Shown here: piece by piece, positions 31,601-45,926 of the stretch
How positions within the stretch are numbered: position 1 is the stretch's first letter
Layout of the letters: each line of letters begins with the position of its first letter
Assembly: GCF_001680005.1 (NCBI RefSeq)
Contig: NC_033566.1
Span: 930,001-994,000 of the forward strand
Reading direction: 5' to 3'
DNA from: Plasmodium coatneyi
Taxonomy: Eukaryota > Apicomplexa > Aconoidasida > Haemosporida > Plasmodiidae
Length of the DNA stretch: 64,000 nt
Notes under the pieces: generated by a model
What the model was told of the DNA's origin: nothing
Database searches by the model: none
The model's input: the letters and a program-made list of their open reading frames with translations, nothing else
Program-made: the position numbers and the translations under genes

Positions 31601-34600
31601 TCGTTTACGAATATACTGCCCACATTACTTGGCACGTTGCATGCTTCCATATTATCATTGTAGTGGTACACGTTTTCTCCGTCATTTGCACAGGTGGCCT
31701 TGCTAAACGGGTGGATCATTTCGTTCATGCTATTAATATGTGCTGTGTGGTTTCCACCGAACAGGGTTCCTCCTGGGGGAAGGGCACTATCGAGATTGCT
31801 CATCCCCGTATCGGTCATGACACCGTTGATGCTTCCCATTCCGCTCGTATTGATCACGCTACCTATACTGCTCATCGTGTTAATGGTGCCGGCGTTTCCC
31901 ATGTGGGCATAGTTCACAAAGGACTCCTTCCTTCCCTCTATGCCGTTTACATTTATTACCGTATTGTTATTATTTTGTACGTTAATATTCTGCACGATAT
32001 TTATACCGTTTGCGTTAAGGGAGTTTCCCAGGACGTCGCTAACGTTCACCGTGTTCGACGTGTTAACATTGTTGTTCACGCTAATCAGGTTGTATACGCT
32101 GCTTCCGACATCGACGCTTACATTCTGCAGATTGACACTGCTGCTCCTGCAGAGGTTCTCTCCGTCGAAATTGCTGACGTTGTTAACACTGTTTAGGCTG
32201 TTAACGCTGCTTATGGTATTTATATTATGCATGCTGTTCAGGCCACCCATGTCCCTCATCCCGTTTACATTGCTCGTGTTATTCACGATGGGGACGCTGT
32301 TGTAATTGCTCACGCTGTTCAGATTCACCTTCACATTGTTCGTTTTATCAAAATTGATTATTTTCCTGATAGGGCTATAATTCATTTTTGGTGAAGAGTA
32401 CGCAGAATTGGTATTCTTCCCTGTGGGGGAGGTCAACTTTTCGATGTTCTTTTCGTTAAATTTGCAGCGCGTAGTGTATATGCTCTTGTTCATGTTCGTG
32501 CCATTTTTGTTCTTCCTGCTGGTGAGGTTCCGCACTTTGGGTTCCGCATGTTCGCCAATGTCGCTTAACCCAGCTGAGCTGCTTAACCCCGTGGCGCCTG
32601 TTGCGCTCACATCATTCACGTTCATCATGTCGACAAAATTGGGAACACCCTTCCCATTATTCGCCCCATCGAAATGGTTACCCCCGTTTGCACTGCTACA
32701 GTGCTTCATTTCGTATGTGCCAAAACGGTCGACGTGAATCGGGGAATTCCTATGATTTTCCGCACTATGCACAGAATAGGGCGGTGTCGCAAATGCATTA
32801 TCCGCATTTGTTCCAAATAGCAGCGTGTCATTGGTTTTGTTCACCTGCACACAACTGGGGTTGTTTCCTTTAAAATGTTCACTTGCCGTATAGCTCATGC
32901 TGCGTCCACTTGGATTATCATTAATGGCCCTTTTTCTACAACTCGTACTGCTTCTCTTCCTGTTTCCGTTTTTCCCATTTGATGCCCTTCTTTTCGAGGG
33001 CACTGAAAAGGTCTCAGAAATTAAGGCGCTAATTTTTAGCAACATTCCTGAAATTTTCATATCGTCCCTATTATCCTTAATGAGATTCTTCTTATCAAAC
33101 AGGTCATTTTTTTCCTTCTTAGATTTATCTGTTTTTTCCATCTTTAAAACGCTCTTTAGATTTCTGTTCGATCTGTAGTAATTTAACTTCTCATTAAGGT
33201 AACTATATAGTCCTTTCAAAAGTTCGTTCAGTACGGAATACATTACAGCTTCATCAATGTTGGCAATGAACAAATGCGATAAGTTTTTCACTTTCGCATT
33301 TTTCTTTTGCCTTATCACATCGTATATCTCATTCATAAGGTGTTTATTATACACCTTTCCATTTATAACTACAGTTTCTATATACGTTTCAGCTTTTTTC
33401 TCATCTTTTAAAAATTCTCTTACAAATTCATCACTTGGAATGACGTCACTATTGGAGGGGTCATTATTCAGTGGAGAGTTCTCACTTGTGTTGATTTCAT
33501 TCCTTTTCAATACCGTTATGTGGTTGCTCAATATGGAACATTCAGCCTTACTGTTAATATTGACGCTGGTCGATTGGATGGTGCATTCTTCTGCGCTGTT
33601 TCTATTCATAATGCACTTAACACTCGTGTGCATGTCCTCACTAACGATATGGCTACTGCTGAGGTGTGTCCCTAATTTATTCTTCTTCGGCGTGCTCGAT
33701 TTGAACTGGGGAGGAACCACCATCATCATTGCCGCAGCGTTCGTTCCTTCTGTAGTGGTGGTAGTCGTTTCATTATCCTGCGATGTGAATGATGTGATCA
33801 GGTTGTTTCCCTCTGCGGTGTTGCCCTCTTCCCCAATTTGACCACTTCCCATCGGTGTGTTATTTTTGCTGATTCGTAGGGTTGCCTCGTTTGATGTATA
33901 TAACCCCTTCACTAATTTTCCAGGCGAATGCAATTTTTTACTATGATTCTTCTTAACGTAGCTCCTTCTGAATATAGTCCTTACGATCTTCTTATGCACA
34001 TCGTTGTCGTTCTTATCGGCACTATCCCCGCTATTATCTATTCGATAAAAACATTCACTATGTACGGATTTTCCGCAACAGAAGCACTTTATCACCCTTT
34101 GCGTCACGTCATGTATATTCAGTATGGTGACAATACTACTTGGGGCACTCTGGTCCATCTTTTCATTTTCTTCATTTTTCTCACTACTAGTTCTTCTCTT
34201 GGGCGACACTTTTTTCTTGTTTGGCGATAACTCCAATTCGCTATTCGTTTGGACAGTTTTGGATTCTTCTTTCACATCAGCGATGGTGCCTGTGGTGTTT
34301 GGGTCTCCTATCTGACCTTTCACCTGTATGTCCACGTCAATGCTGTTTTGCATCTTCCTCTTTTTTGAGCACAAGGGTTGATTATTACTATCCAGCTGGT
34401 TCTCCCCCTGCTGATCATTATTATCATTAACGTTTTGTTTCTCCATTTTTTCCGTGGATGGGTGGTTAACAGGGCAGCTTTCCCCTAGTTCCACTTTTAG
34501 AAGTGCACACGGCTGTTGCATGCTCTTTTCCTCACTCCTTGGACTTCCACTCAATTCGCTAATCATGGGAGATGTTACTTCCCCTTTTTCAACAAATTTG

Positions 34601-37600
34601 ATGGCATCAATATCCGCCAGCATTTTTCTCCTTCGTTCGTTTTTATCCTTCTTCAGAGTAACCACTTCAATCTTCAAATTGTAAAAATAACTGAGCGTTG
34701 TTTTTTTCATAAAATCGTTGCCACAATATGTATCCATACAGGTGATGTTCGAGTAGAAGGTATCCCTCACGGCGTCACTAAAGTGGGTATCGCACTTGTC
34801 ACACTTAATGCATTGATTACATTTAAAGTTCCTCGTGATGATGTTAAAAATTTGATTTATCTCCTTCCTGTGTTCTGCGTAACCAGTCAAGTTAAATAAA
34901 AATGGGTTGGAAATATTAGCACAGGCGTAGTGAAGAGACACCCCACATGAACCGCAGTAAATCAACGGGTTCTTATACTCTATGCATCCGCAAACGTGGC
35001 AATATTCTTTCAAAATATCATTGTTGAAAAGTTTTATTTTTTTATTTGGCACATTTTTCTCAATGGGGACGTTTCTACGATTTGCACTACTCTGGTACCT
35101 TTCTTTTGATCCCCCATTGGAACGTCTTCCCTCCATGAGGGAAATGATGTCATCGAGGGATATAGCCTCCCCCTTGTTCCTATCAACATGTTCCACCGTT
35201 ACATCATCAGCACTTTCGTCATCGCTACTGCTGTAGTTTACACGCCTTGTAAGATAATTCATTCCTACAGATGATACATTCTTCGATGGGGTATGCTCAC
35301 TTGGACCGTTCTGGTCAAAGAAAACTATCTGCATACACTTCAAAAATTTGTAGGCATCGTTCACTGGGTTAAAAATCCTAGTCTCCACCTTAACCACTTG
35401 GTTCATTTTGACTTTGTCCTTCCTGATGTCAATCATGAATATGTTATCCTTGACAAATACGTTCGATTGGGCATGATTGGAATTTACCTTATTTTCCCCC
35501 TTTGGATTTTCCTCTGTTGACATACTACCCTGTTCATCATTTACAAGGGGAGTTTTCTCTTCCTTACTGCTGTGGTTACCCTGTTGGGTATTCCCCTCGG
35601 AAGAGGATTCCCCCTTGGCTGATCCGCAGCTGGATGAGAAACTTCCCCCAGTTAATAGATGCAACTTCCTCACCTTACAAACATCAAATTCGTCAAATTT
35701 GTCAAAAGATCGATTAAAATAAATTTTTCCCTTCACATTAACTGTAAGGATATTATAACTGGTTATGCCACAATTTTGAGGGACAAACATTTCCTCATTT
35801 TTCTCGATAAACACACAGTCGCTTTTAAAATTGAACAGTTCGTGTAACTCATACTGTGTGATGTCCTTTTCGAGCACCTCCAATTTTCTCTTCCTAAGTA
35901 AGTTATTGTTTAAGAGGCTCTTACCAACATCGTTATTATTGAGATTGTATAAAGTCATATCGTCCTTACTTGCGGGCATATCTACAGTATTCCTATCGTA
36001 CGCTCCTCCCATGGGGTACTTCTCTTCCATTGGAGTGTAATCATTATATAAATCGGTCCCGCTTATATATGATTGCACATTAGTTTCACTCTTTATAATA
36101 CCACTTCCAAATGTATCATCTCCGTTGAGGCATCTATTCGATTGGTATGTCCTACCGCTGGAGTTGTGCATCCCCTCGTGCATACTGTACTCATTAAGGA
36201 GTGAGTTCTCCCCAAAGTTCTCATCATCTGAATCTCGATGGTTAATTCCCCCCGTGTGAGAGATATCACCATCCGGGTTTGGGTAGAAGCCCGATTTGGT
36301 AAACTCACCCACAGTGGGGATCATCTTTTTGCCAGTTCCAGGGTAGCCCAAATGGTTCATATTTTCCGAGTGGTACGATTTCAGCACAACATTCTTCTTA
36401 TCCATATGGTTGTCAAGACTATTGGCGAGAATGTCGTCCCTATTATTGTTACATATACTAGCGGCCACTTTATTCACACCGGAGGTGAACATACCGTCGT
36501 AATTTTTACCCTCCTCCTCCACTTTGTTATTATCATTGGTTACCACTTCATTGGTATCCTTTTTGTAAGTCTCCAAACAATCATCAATAAATTTGTTGAG
36601 ATCCTCATTTTCCAAATTGAACATATTCTTTATGATAACTTTTCCCTTCTTTTCAAAGATGCAGGCATTTCTATAAATTGGGGTGTTGGGCATATGCACC
36701 GTTTTGGCATTATGTATGATGAGGAAAAAGTCGTACAAAAACTCCAATATGGTGCTGTATTTCTTCTCCCAAATTTTCTTCTTCATAATGTAGAGGTTCA
36801 TGGGTATCTTAACAATCCTCCAGTAGATGTAAAAGTTGATAGGCACGTGGAAGGTGAAATTTTTGTACTTATCAAGAAGGAAGAAAAGGTATAGAATTCG
36901 CTCGATTTTATCATGAAATGAACCAGACCTACATGTGGGACATTTATAGTTGATACTTTTTATTGACAATGTTTCAATATTTCTACTTTCATCTTTATCG
37001 CAATTTAGGTGAATCCAAAATTTGCACACATCACACTGCACCCATTTGTTGCTATCATCTATTTCGTACTTCTCATTGCACATTATGCAAAAGTTCTTCT
37101 TCTCATATTCTTTGTAGCAGTTGATGCAACAGTCCAGGTGAAATTCCCACTCGTTGTAATTTATGAAGCACAAATTAGAGTAGTCACATTTGTTGCATTT
37201 CAGGCACTCGTCACACTTCCAATTAAAGAGGTAAATGTCGGGCACATTTGGGAAACAACAAGATCCGTGTGCAACCATGTTACACGTTTTGCATATAACA
37301 TAATTGGCTATATTGGGCGTTTGCTTATAATTGTATATGCTCTCACAACAGTATATGCATCGATAGCAGTCTTTACACACATACTTTTTGTAACTCATAT
37401 CATTGTACTTCACAGCTGGCACGTAATTTATGCACTTCCTCTGTTTCTTACTTTTCGATTTTGTGCAGTTGTTTTCTTCCGTATCGGTATCTTCTTCATC
37501 ATTCAACTCGTCGCTTTTGTTTTGCTCGTCTTTGTCGTCACTCTTGTAGTCATTTTCACTGTCATTATTTTTAACGTTTCGGTTCTGGTTGGCGCATTCC

Positions 37601-40600
37601 TTCCCACCTTTCTTTCTCTTCCTTTTGCTGCTCTTTTCTTCCTGGTCATCATTTTCCTCCTTCACGGCACCGTTCGACCCGTTTTTGCTACTCCCGGTGG
37701 TTCTTTTCCCACTGGAATTTTTTTTATGTTTGTTCGACTTGGAGTCTCCCCCTCCTCCGGTGCATTTCGAATCGCTAACATTGTTGGTGTTCTTCTTTAC
37801 CCGCTTCGATTTTTCCTCCTTCTTGGTGGAACTCCTCTTGCCTTTCTCCTTATCACCCTTGAAGCACTTCTTATCCTTCTTCAGGCTGTTCTTATAAATG
37901 TACTTTTTATACTCCTTCATTAGCACATTTTTGTCATACCATTTGGTAATTATCACCTCATCGTCGAGACAATTGGCATGAAATTTCTTCGAACAGATAA
38001 AACACTTAATACCCCAGTAAACGTTGATCATATTCTGTTCATCCATTTCCTTTTTTTCCATTTCGCTGCTTAAGTCGTATATGATGGAGGATAGGTTACT
38101 GGTGTAATGGTCATGCCCCTTCATAAACAGGATGCTATCCTTACATATGGAGCATTCATCTTTCCTCTTCAGAAGATTATAATCGATTTGCTCCTTCTTT
38201 TTGTCATTTTTATCAAGTATATCAAAGCGCTCAAATTCTCTAACCGTCTTTAGCACCTTTATGTTGTAGAAGTGGGGGGAATACCAGCCCTTCACATCTG
38301 AGAAAATAAAATCGCATTTCTTCTTTCCATTTTCTTCATCTAGCTTTTTCTCATAATTGAGGTACATCATTTCTTCGCTTCGGACTATGCAATCGTTGTT
38401 CTGATTGGTTACCTCTGCATGTGGCTGCTCCCCGTTCTGCCTATCGCTGATCGGTTTGTCCATTTCCTGGTCGACCTTACCATATTGTGCACTTTCTATG
38501 TCGGCAAAAGGGTGATGCTCCTTCGAATTGTTGTACAACGATGGGGTGGTGGCCCTTGATTTGCTTCCTCCTCTTGAGTACCCCATGTCTCTGCTCGTAC
38601 TCTTCGGCGAACCCGCTATGGACCCATTGCATTTAAAATTTTCTATATGGTGAATAAAAAACTGCTTATATTTGGGGGAGTAATACTTTATAATGCCGGT
38701 CTTGAAGTTACTCTTTTTTTTGTTGTCTTTCTTTAGTTCAAAACTGACGCGATAGCCAATATATTTAAATCCCCTTTCTTCATCCTTCAATTCGATATAC
38801 TTGTTGGATGTATCCGCTTCTGCTTTATTACCCCCCTTTTTCTTTTTCAATCGATCCAACTTATTCTCGAACAGGTGCATAGTCCCATTCTCCGCTTCGT
38901 ACATTACGTTGTAGTTATCAATGGATTCTTCAATTAAGCAGTTAAAAAATTTGGGTCTCTTAAAAAGCACATCCTCATCATCCATGACAAGATTTTCCAG
39001 AAATAATGTTTTTTCCACTTTTTTAAGGAGCTTCCATTTCTTCTTCATATTGTTATTATGGCCATCTAGGTAGAACTTTGTTTTCTCCTCCGACCCTTTA
39101 ACCATCTTTATTATATCCACAATTCTGTGAACATTAAAATAAAACTTTTTCTTGTCATTATATATGACGCCTGTGTAGTTGTGTTCTTCCTCTTCCTTGC
39201 TGAGCGCTTCGTTTTCACTTTTCACCTTCACGTTGCTTCTTGTTTTGCTTTTTTTATTATTCACACTTTTGGATAATTCCTTTGGTTTCTTCTTCACCGG
39301 GGAATCCTTGCCATTTTTTTTCTTATTAACATCTTCGTTTCCTTTTTTGTCCTTGGTATTTATCCTGGCATTTCCCTTGGGGGGGTTCTCCTTATCGGAA
39401 TTTTTTGCTCCTTTATTTATTTTCTTACTTCCACCGTTACTGACATGGTCGTAGTTGTCACTTGAGTTGTTCATGGCGTGAATCTCCTCATCTTCGTTAT
39501 CGCTACACTTATTTTCGTTCCCTCCGTCACCGTCGCTCATGTTGCTTCCTTCAGGCGCGTTCTTCTGCGCATCAGTAGTCTCCCCATCCTGTGTATCTTC
39601 TTTTATTGCTCCTTTAAGGCCGCTCTCCTCGTTCGTTTCTGTGCCTTCCGAATGATTCCCATTTGGAGGCTCATCCGCTGAATCGGTGGGCACCTTTTTA
39701 CTTAAATCGTTCTTCCCCAAATCGTCTTTTTGCTTACCCGTTGAGGATGCATTCTCCTCAGTTGCAATGTGCAAATCAGTCGATTCACAATTTTCCGTTT
39801 TTACATTAAGATTTCCCTCTTCCGCATCGGAAAATATGATGTCACTCATTTTTTTTATTTTTTTTAAATACTTTAAGCTAAACACCTTTAAGAATTTCAC
39901 AGCGTAAAGCTTGCTACTATTTCTTACATAAAAGGGGTCGCTAAAAATTTTGACATTTTTATCGTACAAAATGACATCCTGAATGGCTATCGCCTGAAGA
40001 ATATTTTTTTCCAATTTTTCGCTATTCAGAATTAATATGCGAAAGTAGGAATCTTTAACAATTTTATAAGTTAGGAAATATTTTTTTCTCCTATTTGTAA
40101 CAATCTTCCCAATATTTAAATGCACATCGTTGTAGAATTTTTCAAATATTTCTTCATCATATTTTAGGAAATTCTTTCCCGTTATTTTGAGTTCTTTATG
40201 TGATCCCTCTGCCATTTCGTTTTTGTCCTTCCCCAGTGGGGAATCAATGGGGGGTTGATTGATCTGGTTATTAATTTCACCAAACAGGTTTGTTGCTAGC
40301 GGTTCGTTCTCTGGGTTGTCCTCTTTTGACGGATCTTCATATTTATTCCTTAAATCCTGACTCGACTGCTGAGCGTTTTGTTCTTCCTGAGTTTTCCTGT
40401 CTGGTGGTTCTATATCCACTTCGTGCAAATCGTCTTTGTCCTCTTCTCCTCCAATGATCGAACATTCGGTTGGCTTACAATCCGTTTCGCTCTGCATAAC
40501 GTTTGCATGTGGGTCTGCTTTATCTACAACGGGGATATTCTCTCCCTTTGGGGGACCCCCCTCCTCCATGGGATTAATCATTTTGTTGATTTCTTCGCTT

Positions 40601-42084
40601 AAGCGGCGTGTGCCTACTTTATCTCTCTTCTTTTTTTTGACGCCCTCTTTCTTCTTCAAGCGACATTTTCTACTTTTTCTAAAATGAAAGTAAATCTTTT
40701 TTCTCTTCTGAATGTTTCTTAACGTGAAGTTGTAATTTGGGTAAGGAAGGCGGCAGTTCGCCCCCTTTCTGACGCGCGATTTCTTTCCTTGGCTAATTTC
40801 ACTTCGCCTTTTTCTCTTATGTGCACAAAAATATGAGTTACACAATCGGGAAGAATTGGGAAATACCATTTTATCTTCCCTATCATTGCACTGATTTTTT
40901 TTAACAAATTTATCACAAAAACGGATGTTATGTGGACTTTTTATTTTCCCCTTTTTTTTTTTTTGAGGGGAACAAATAACATACGTGTCGGAATGGGAAT
41001 TCCTTTCACAACTTGTGTCACAATTGCAAAAGCAACTGTTTACTTTATTATCACTATGATTGGCAAAATGTATTTTTTTATGCTTCTTTTTACATTCATG
41101 ATGATGATCAGTTTTCCCATGCGCTGATGACAACTGCATGGGGAAATTATTATTCGCTTTTGCTTTATTAAAATCTAAATTTTGTAAAAATTTACAACTA
41201 AAAAAATTGCTCCTTTTGGAGTTATCATTATCTGAATGGTACGTTTTCCCTTCACTACGTAACTTTTTTAAACATATATTTTTCTTACATTTTTGTATCT
41301 CAAAAGTGTCCTCTGCTACACTGCTAATCTTTTGCTTCTTCGTATGTAATGCCTTCGGCGAGGGTGTCTTACATACTCGGTTGTTATTTAGAGAATCACT
41401 GCACTTTACAGCACTGCTTCGTTCTCTTCCTCCTCTTTCGACGAGGAACTTTTTACGACTGTGGTGTACTTCAACAGGACGTCTGTTCCTTTTCGAGCGG
41501 CCCTTCTCGTCCGTTTTTAATTTGGGGCGTTTCTCCTTTACTATTTCGATGTCGGTTGTTCGGAGGCTCCCCTGTTTTTTTGCACCCTTCTGATCATCGC
41601 AACTGCGTGCCTTGTCTTTGCTTCTGTTTCTTCGGTTGGTCCTATTGCTGTCCTTGCTGGTGTTTCTTCTTTTCCCGTTATCGTTAATTCTATTCTTATA
41701 ACTCGTCGGCGGTGAGTTCGCATTCAAGGTACCCTTGATTTCTAACTTTGAAAAATCCGTGATGCTATCACTTAAAAAATTCGTTTTATACATTTGGAAA
41801 TCGTCTAACGTATTACTGTGACCTATTTTATGTCCATGAACGCCGTCGTCCTTAAGGGTACATATACTTTTGTAGCTGATCAATTCGCGCAAATCATATT
41901 TTACACTAGCAGTTGTTTCTTTCTCCTTTTTCCACTTCTCACTTGATCGGTCTTGAGTTTTTTTTATGCTAAAGAGTTTGCTAATTACATGACCCCATCT
42001 GTCATCGTGTACACCTTGTGATTTATCCTTATGTTCTTGTCTTTCCTTTCTCATTTTATCTTTTTCACTTGGTGATTTACTCAT
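22607..42084 (-). CDS. SET1: SET1/MLL-type histone H3K4 methyltransferase, giant multidomain protein
   Basis: Six exons on the minus strand: 24005-42084, 23721-23838, 23412-23573, 23066-23236, 22801-22908 and 22607-22681. All have consensus sites and matching phase, total 6237 residues. In order: zinc-binding PHD-type clusters at about residues 1305-1370 and 1565-1720, bromodomain at 1725-1815, further PHD-like clusters near 2360-2435 and 2668. Then a long Asn-rich stretch (about 3200-3800), Lys/Glu-rich basic region (about 3900-4150), extended PHD split between 4935-4965 (CLLCHYGN) and 5170-5205 (CFLCGYKNASIYC), and FYRN/FYRC at about 5828-5902 (YPCGFVNMRIFF). The SET domain is at about 6085-6215 with HGYGLYT, IEYIGEYI, FINHSCE|PNC and EITYDYQ, followed by post-SET CLCGSSTCLGRMN. 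This is the trithorax/SET1 arrangement, expected to methylate H3 lysine 4 at active promoters. Only the last five small exons carry the catalytic domain. Confidence 0.96.
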
Positions 42085-44938
42085 TTTTTTTTGTTTCCTC
42101 TTTTTTTTTTTTTTTTTTACTCTTTTTGAAAAATTACTCTCTTTTCCTTTATTTGGAAGATTTTCATATTACATTTTGAAAATTGCCTTGTTCAAATATG
42201 TACTGGTATACGTATTGCCATGTATCGCTATGTATATCGCTACTTATGAATGTAAAGTCTTAAAGACTTCTTCCATAAAAAATCATGTGCATGTCCGCAC
42301 GGCGCATGCGAAGAGGGGATCGCATAAATAAGCACATACATGCATATGCATACATATTCATATGTGAATCCACGCATCGTGTGTACGCACCATGCAAAAC
42401 AAAATGCACAGTTCATACAATCGAGCACAATCGAAAACCCGGGCGGGTGGGTTCTTAAACACTCGTCATTGCACGAACATGTAAAAAAAAAATGCAACAA
42501 GAAGTGTTTTTCTTTCGGTTCATTTCCCTTCAAACAAATGACATAAATGTGGTAAAGATTGTCAAATGGTTTTCAAATGGGGTGAAAATATACGTGCATA
42601 TGAACATAAAAAAAATGTTCGCAGTAGATCTAAAGATATAAACACGTACAATAAACATGTAAATTAAGCAGGTACATTTAAAAAAACAAAAAAAGAACAG
42701 AAAAGGAGGGAAAAAACGAAACTGAAAAAAAAATATGCAAAAGGACTTCAGCTTTATAAATATACTTAAGTAAAAAAAAAAAAAAAAAAACACCTTTAAA
42801 AGGGCCCTGCTCACGCGATCTTATAACCCTGGTCGTTAAATTCGTTCAGTTCAATATTTGAAAAAAATATTTCCGATCGAAGGAAAAATTTGGCCGACGA
42901 AAAATTGCCGGGGGAATATGAAACGTGTGAGTATATGCATACGGCAAATATACTTCGTACATTTTTATATATGTATATATATATATATATAACGTATGCA
43001 GCATCCATCCATATATATATACAGCCGTATAGTGCCCCCGTATTCCCACCCCTAGCGAGGAATATGCGCCTAAGTCACGCCGTGCGCACGCGATTAATGC
43101 ATATTGGTACACGCATATAAGTTTATATACAAGATGCATATTTATATGTTTATATATTTATATATTTTTTTTACGTAGGTCCGACCTACGTAGCATCCAT
43201 CATCTCATCCATGTGTATGCCATGAAAGAATACAAGAAATCTTTCATTCGATGCAGTACTATACCTTCGCCCGATAACGGTATGCAATCGCGTTCAGCTT
43301 GAAAATAGAGCACACAAAAAGCAACTCAGTATTTTTTAGCATTTCCTTCAGGGAATAAATATTTTCAGCCGAAATTAAAAAACAGAATACGTATTGTAAT
43401 TGTATTGTATTGTGCGCATTATATGTACCTATGGCGTATTTTCATTTATATGCATACGTGAACAGAAACCAGAAAGAATTCGTTTTGTGCCTTTTCCGCA
43501 AAATCCAGATTTAAGCATAAATCGTAATAAGGCAATCGCCTTTTCCTTTTTCCAAAGTTAAAAAATAAAATAAAATAAAACAGAACAAAGCAAAGCAAAG
43601 CAAAATAAAACAAAAATAAGAGGAAGAAATGTTATTAAGCCAAAATTTAAAAACGTTAATTCTCCTTTAGAAGCACATTTAATACATAACAACTTTTTCT
43701 AATATATTTTTTCTTTTTTTTTTCCCATTTTTTTATTTTGCAACTTATTGGAGGGGGGAAAAGAATGTTGCTAACATATTGCATACTTGCATATCGTTAT
43801 AACGTTTATCCCATTTGAACTTTTTTTCCTTTTTCCCCTTATAAGGAGTTCTCCCAAATGTATCATTTATCATTTTCAAACAATTGAAAAAACAGACGGC
43901 TGGTTAAGTGATACATTTATTGTGCTAAACGAATGCAGCAGATCCTAATTGTCAATGCGGGTTTATAACTCTTTAAAGCCTTCCTTCTGTTTGTCCCATT
44001 TGGCAGCATTACTTCTTGGCCTTAAAAAGAAAAGTAACCTTAGTGCTAAACATGAACGGAATGACAACGAAATGCTCGCATTCATGAGCACGCACAGCGA
44101 TGCAAGCAACGCGTACGTTATATGTTTATTTATTTGTGCATTATGTACACAGACGTGGATGCAGAAATGCTCATTTCCCATAACCCCCACTTCGCAAAAC
44201 TTCGCGCAGAACGTGTCTAAACAGTTTAGTCTTCATATGCGCCTTAAGTTCTCTGGCTAACGCGTGCTATATGTTACTGCTATTTTCATGTCTTAGACAA
44301 TTAGGACTGTACAGCTTTACCAAAATTTCGAGTGCCGGTACGCCTTAGAGGTCTACCAAACTGTGTGTATATTTCATTCTAAAATTTTCCACTTCGTAAA
44401 GTAGGCGCTGAGATATAGGTGCTTATGCGCATATTGTTCACCCCTTCCCCTAAACGTTCGCGATATCCATCTTTTATCGCCCCTCCAAATTGGGGAATTT
44501 CCCAAGGTCATAATATCTTCAAACAAAGACATTTTTAAAAATGACTGAATAATCATAAACAAAATTTTGAAAGTTTTATAAACCACAAAAAAAAAAGAGA
44601 ATAAAATAAAATAACGAACAACAAATTTATGGCATAATCTTATCGAAAAAAGACAAATAAATTTTTGTGTGCAAATAATGTTATAAAAATTGGGGTATTT
44701 TTCACAACATAACATGTATTTTAAAAATGTTGTTTTTTTCTTTCCCCATTTTTGGTTAACTGAATTGAGTTTTCCATTAGAAACTGTTTTTACAACATTT
44801 GTTGCAATCATGTTGGTGCATTTTGCACAAACTTTTTTTGTGTTGCTTCGAAGGCATCATTCCATCTTCACATATCGATGGTGCTTCCTCCTATCCACAT
44901 GGCTTCACGCAAATTCGTCGTTCCCATCCTTCTGCGTG
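42085..44938. other. SET1 upstream region
   Basis: Spacer between the SET1 start and the RRP7-like stop, both on the minus strand; it should contain the SET1 promoter. It holds poly-A/T tracts (42102-42118, 42772-42790), an (AT)n run near 42966-42990, tandem A-rich pentamers at about 43562-43618 (AAAAT and CAAAG types), and a short perfect hairpin at 43172-43192. Open frames here are short and do not resemble known proteins. Confidence 0.6.
43172..43192. other. 9-bp perfect hairpin
   Basis: TACGTAGGT, loop CCG, ACCTACGTA, directly after a T run, about 1.1 kb upstream of SET1. It could be a protein-binding palindrome or an RNA hairpin; nothing around it indicates which. Confidence 0.6.
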
Positions 44939-45926
44939 TCACATTTTCTGACTTAATTTTTTTATCTGTTTATTTTTCTTTTTCAACAGAAGCTCACCGG
45001 CGTTTCTTATGCTCTCCTTCTTTTGAAAAAGGTAAAAGTTCTCATGAATTTTCGTTTTCCTTTCCCTCTTTAAATAACTGAATTTATCATTTGCTGGCAC
45101 GAAAACAGAGTTGATGAATTCAGGTTTGTCCGGAGCCCTTTGAACGACCGTAAATCCATCCTCGTCCACAAGGCCTAATTTTTTCTTCCCCTTATTATTT
45201 TCCTTATTTATCTTTGAAATTTCGTTAATAATTATTTTCCGCTCATTATATAAGTCATAATAATTTTCATAATATTTTTTTATGTAGTATGCGAATTTTT
45301 TTTTTTCCAAATTTATAAAGTACGGAGATTGCACACTGCTTTTAAAATAATTATCCACCTGAATGGAATACGTCAAAATAACTTCAACCACATTATTTTC
45401 TCGGTACGTTATATACGCACAATAAGCAAATTTTTTAAAATTCTTCGATAAATGCTTTTTCTCTATAACAGTAAAAGAGTTTATTTTTCCAAAATTGGAA
45501 AAAAATCTCTTCAAATCTTCCTCGCTCACGATGTTATCCAGTGCCGCAGCGCACAGCGCATCGCTCTGTCCGTTGTCATAGTCTGAAATGTCTTTGCAGT
45601 TGGCTACAAACAGCTGCGAAGGGGTGAAGTGTTATGCACATAAATAATTGACAGCGCCCTTATATATGTATTATATGGATAAATATACTGCGCGCAGAAG
45701 ACATGTAAATGCGACCGTCTTTCTTTTGCTGACATATCTACGCTGCAATTTTGCAAACAGCCCTGAATTGGCATTCTATGCGTTGTTATTTCCACGTGCG
45801 ATGTGCAAGATTACACATGCATGTAACTTCTCTTTTAATCATATAGGCTTTTACATTTATGGTTGTAAGGGGATTATCCTCCACAGGTATGCTTAAAATG
45901 CGGAAGTGATCCAAAATGCTCTTCAT
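44939..45926 (-). CDS. RRP7: RRP7-like ribosomal RNA processing protein
   Basis: Two exons on the minus strand, 45855-45926 and 44939-45613 (intron 241 bp, donor GTAAAA, acceptor CGCAG, phase 0), 248 residues. The N-terminus FRILSIPVEDNP leads into an RRM-like fold (LFVANCKDIS, DLKRFFSNFGKI). The Rrp7 signature follows: VDEDGFTVVQRA, then a C-terminal helix FYLFQKKESIRNAGELLLKKK. Rrp7 works in the nucleolus in early assembly of the small ribosomal subunit. The RRM is shorter and the linker more basic than in yeast. The first exon boundary is a best fit by phase and protein continuity and could differ. The body of the gene is secure. Confidence 0.85.

Noticed and set aside
24716..41687. Dozens of plus-strand open frames of 60-300 codons antisense to SET1 (for example 29588-30280, 29905-30738, 37009-37923)
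   Set aside because: They mirror the Lys/Glu- and Asn-rich codons of SET1 and translate to Phe/Ser/Leu-rich low-complexity sequence with no domains; shadows of the real gene.
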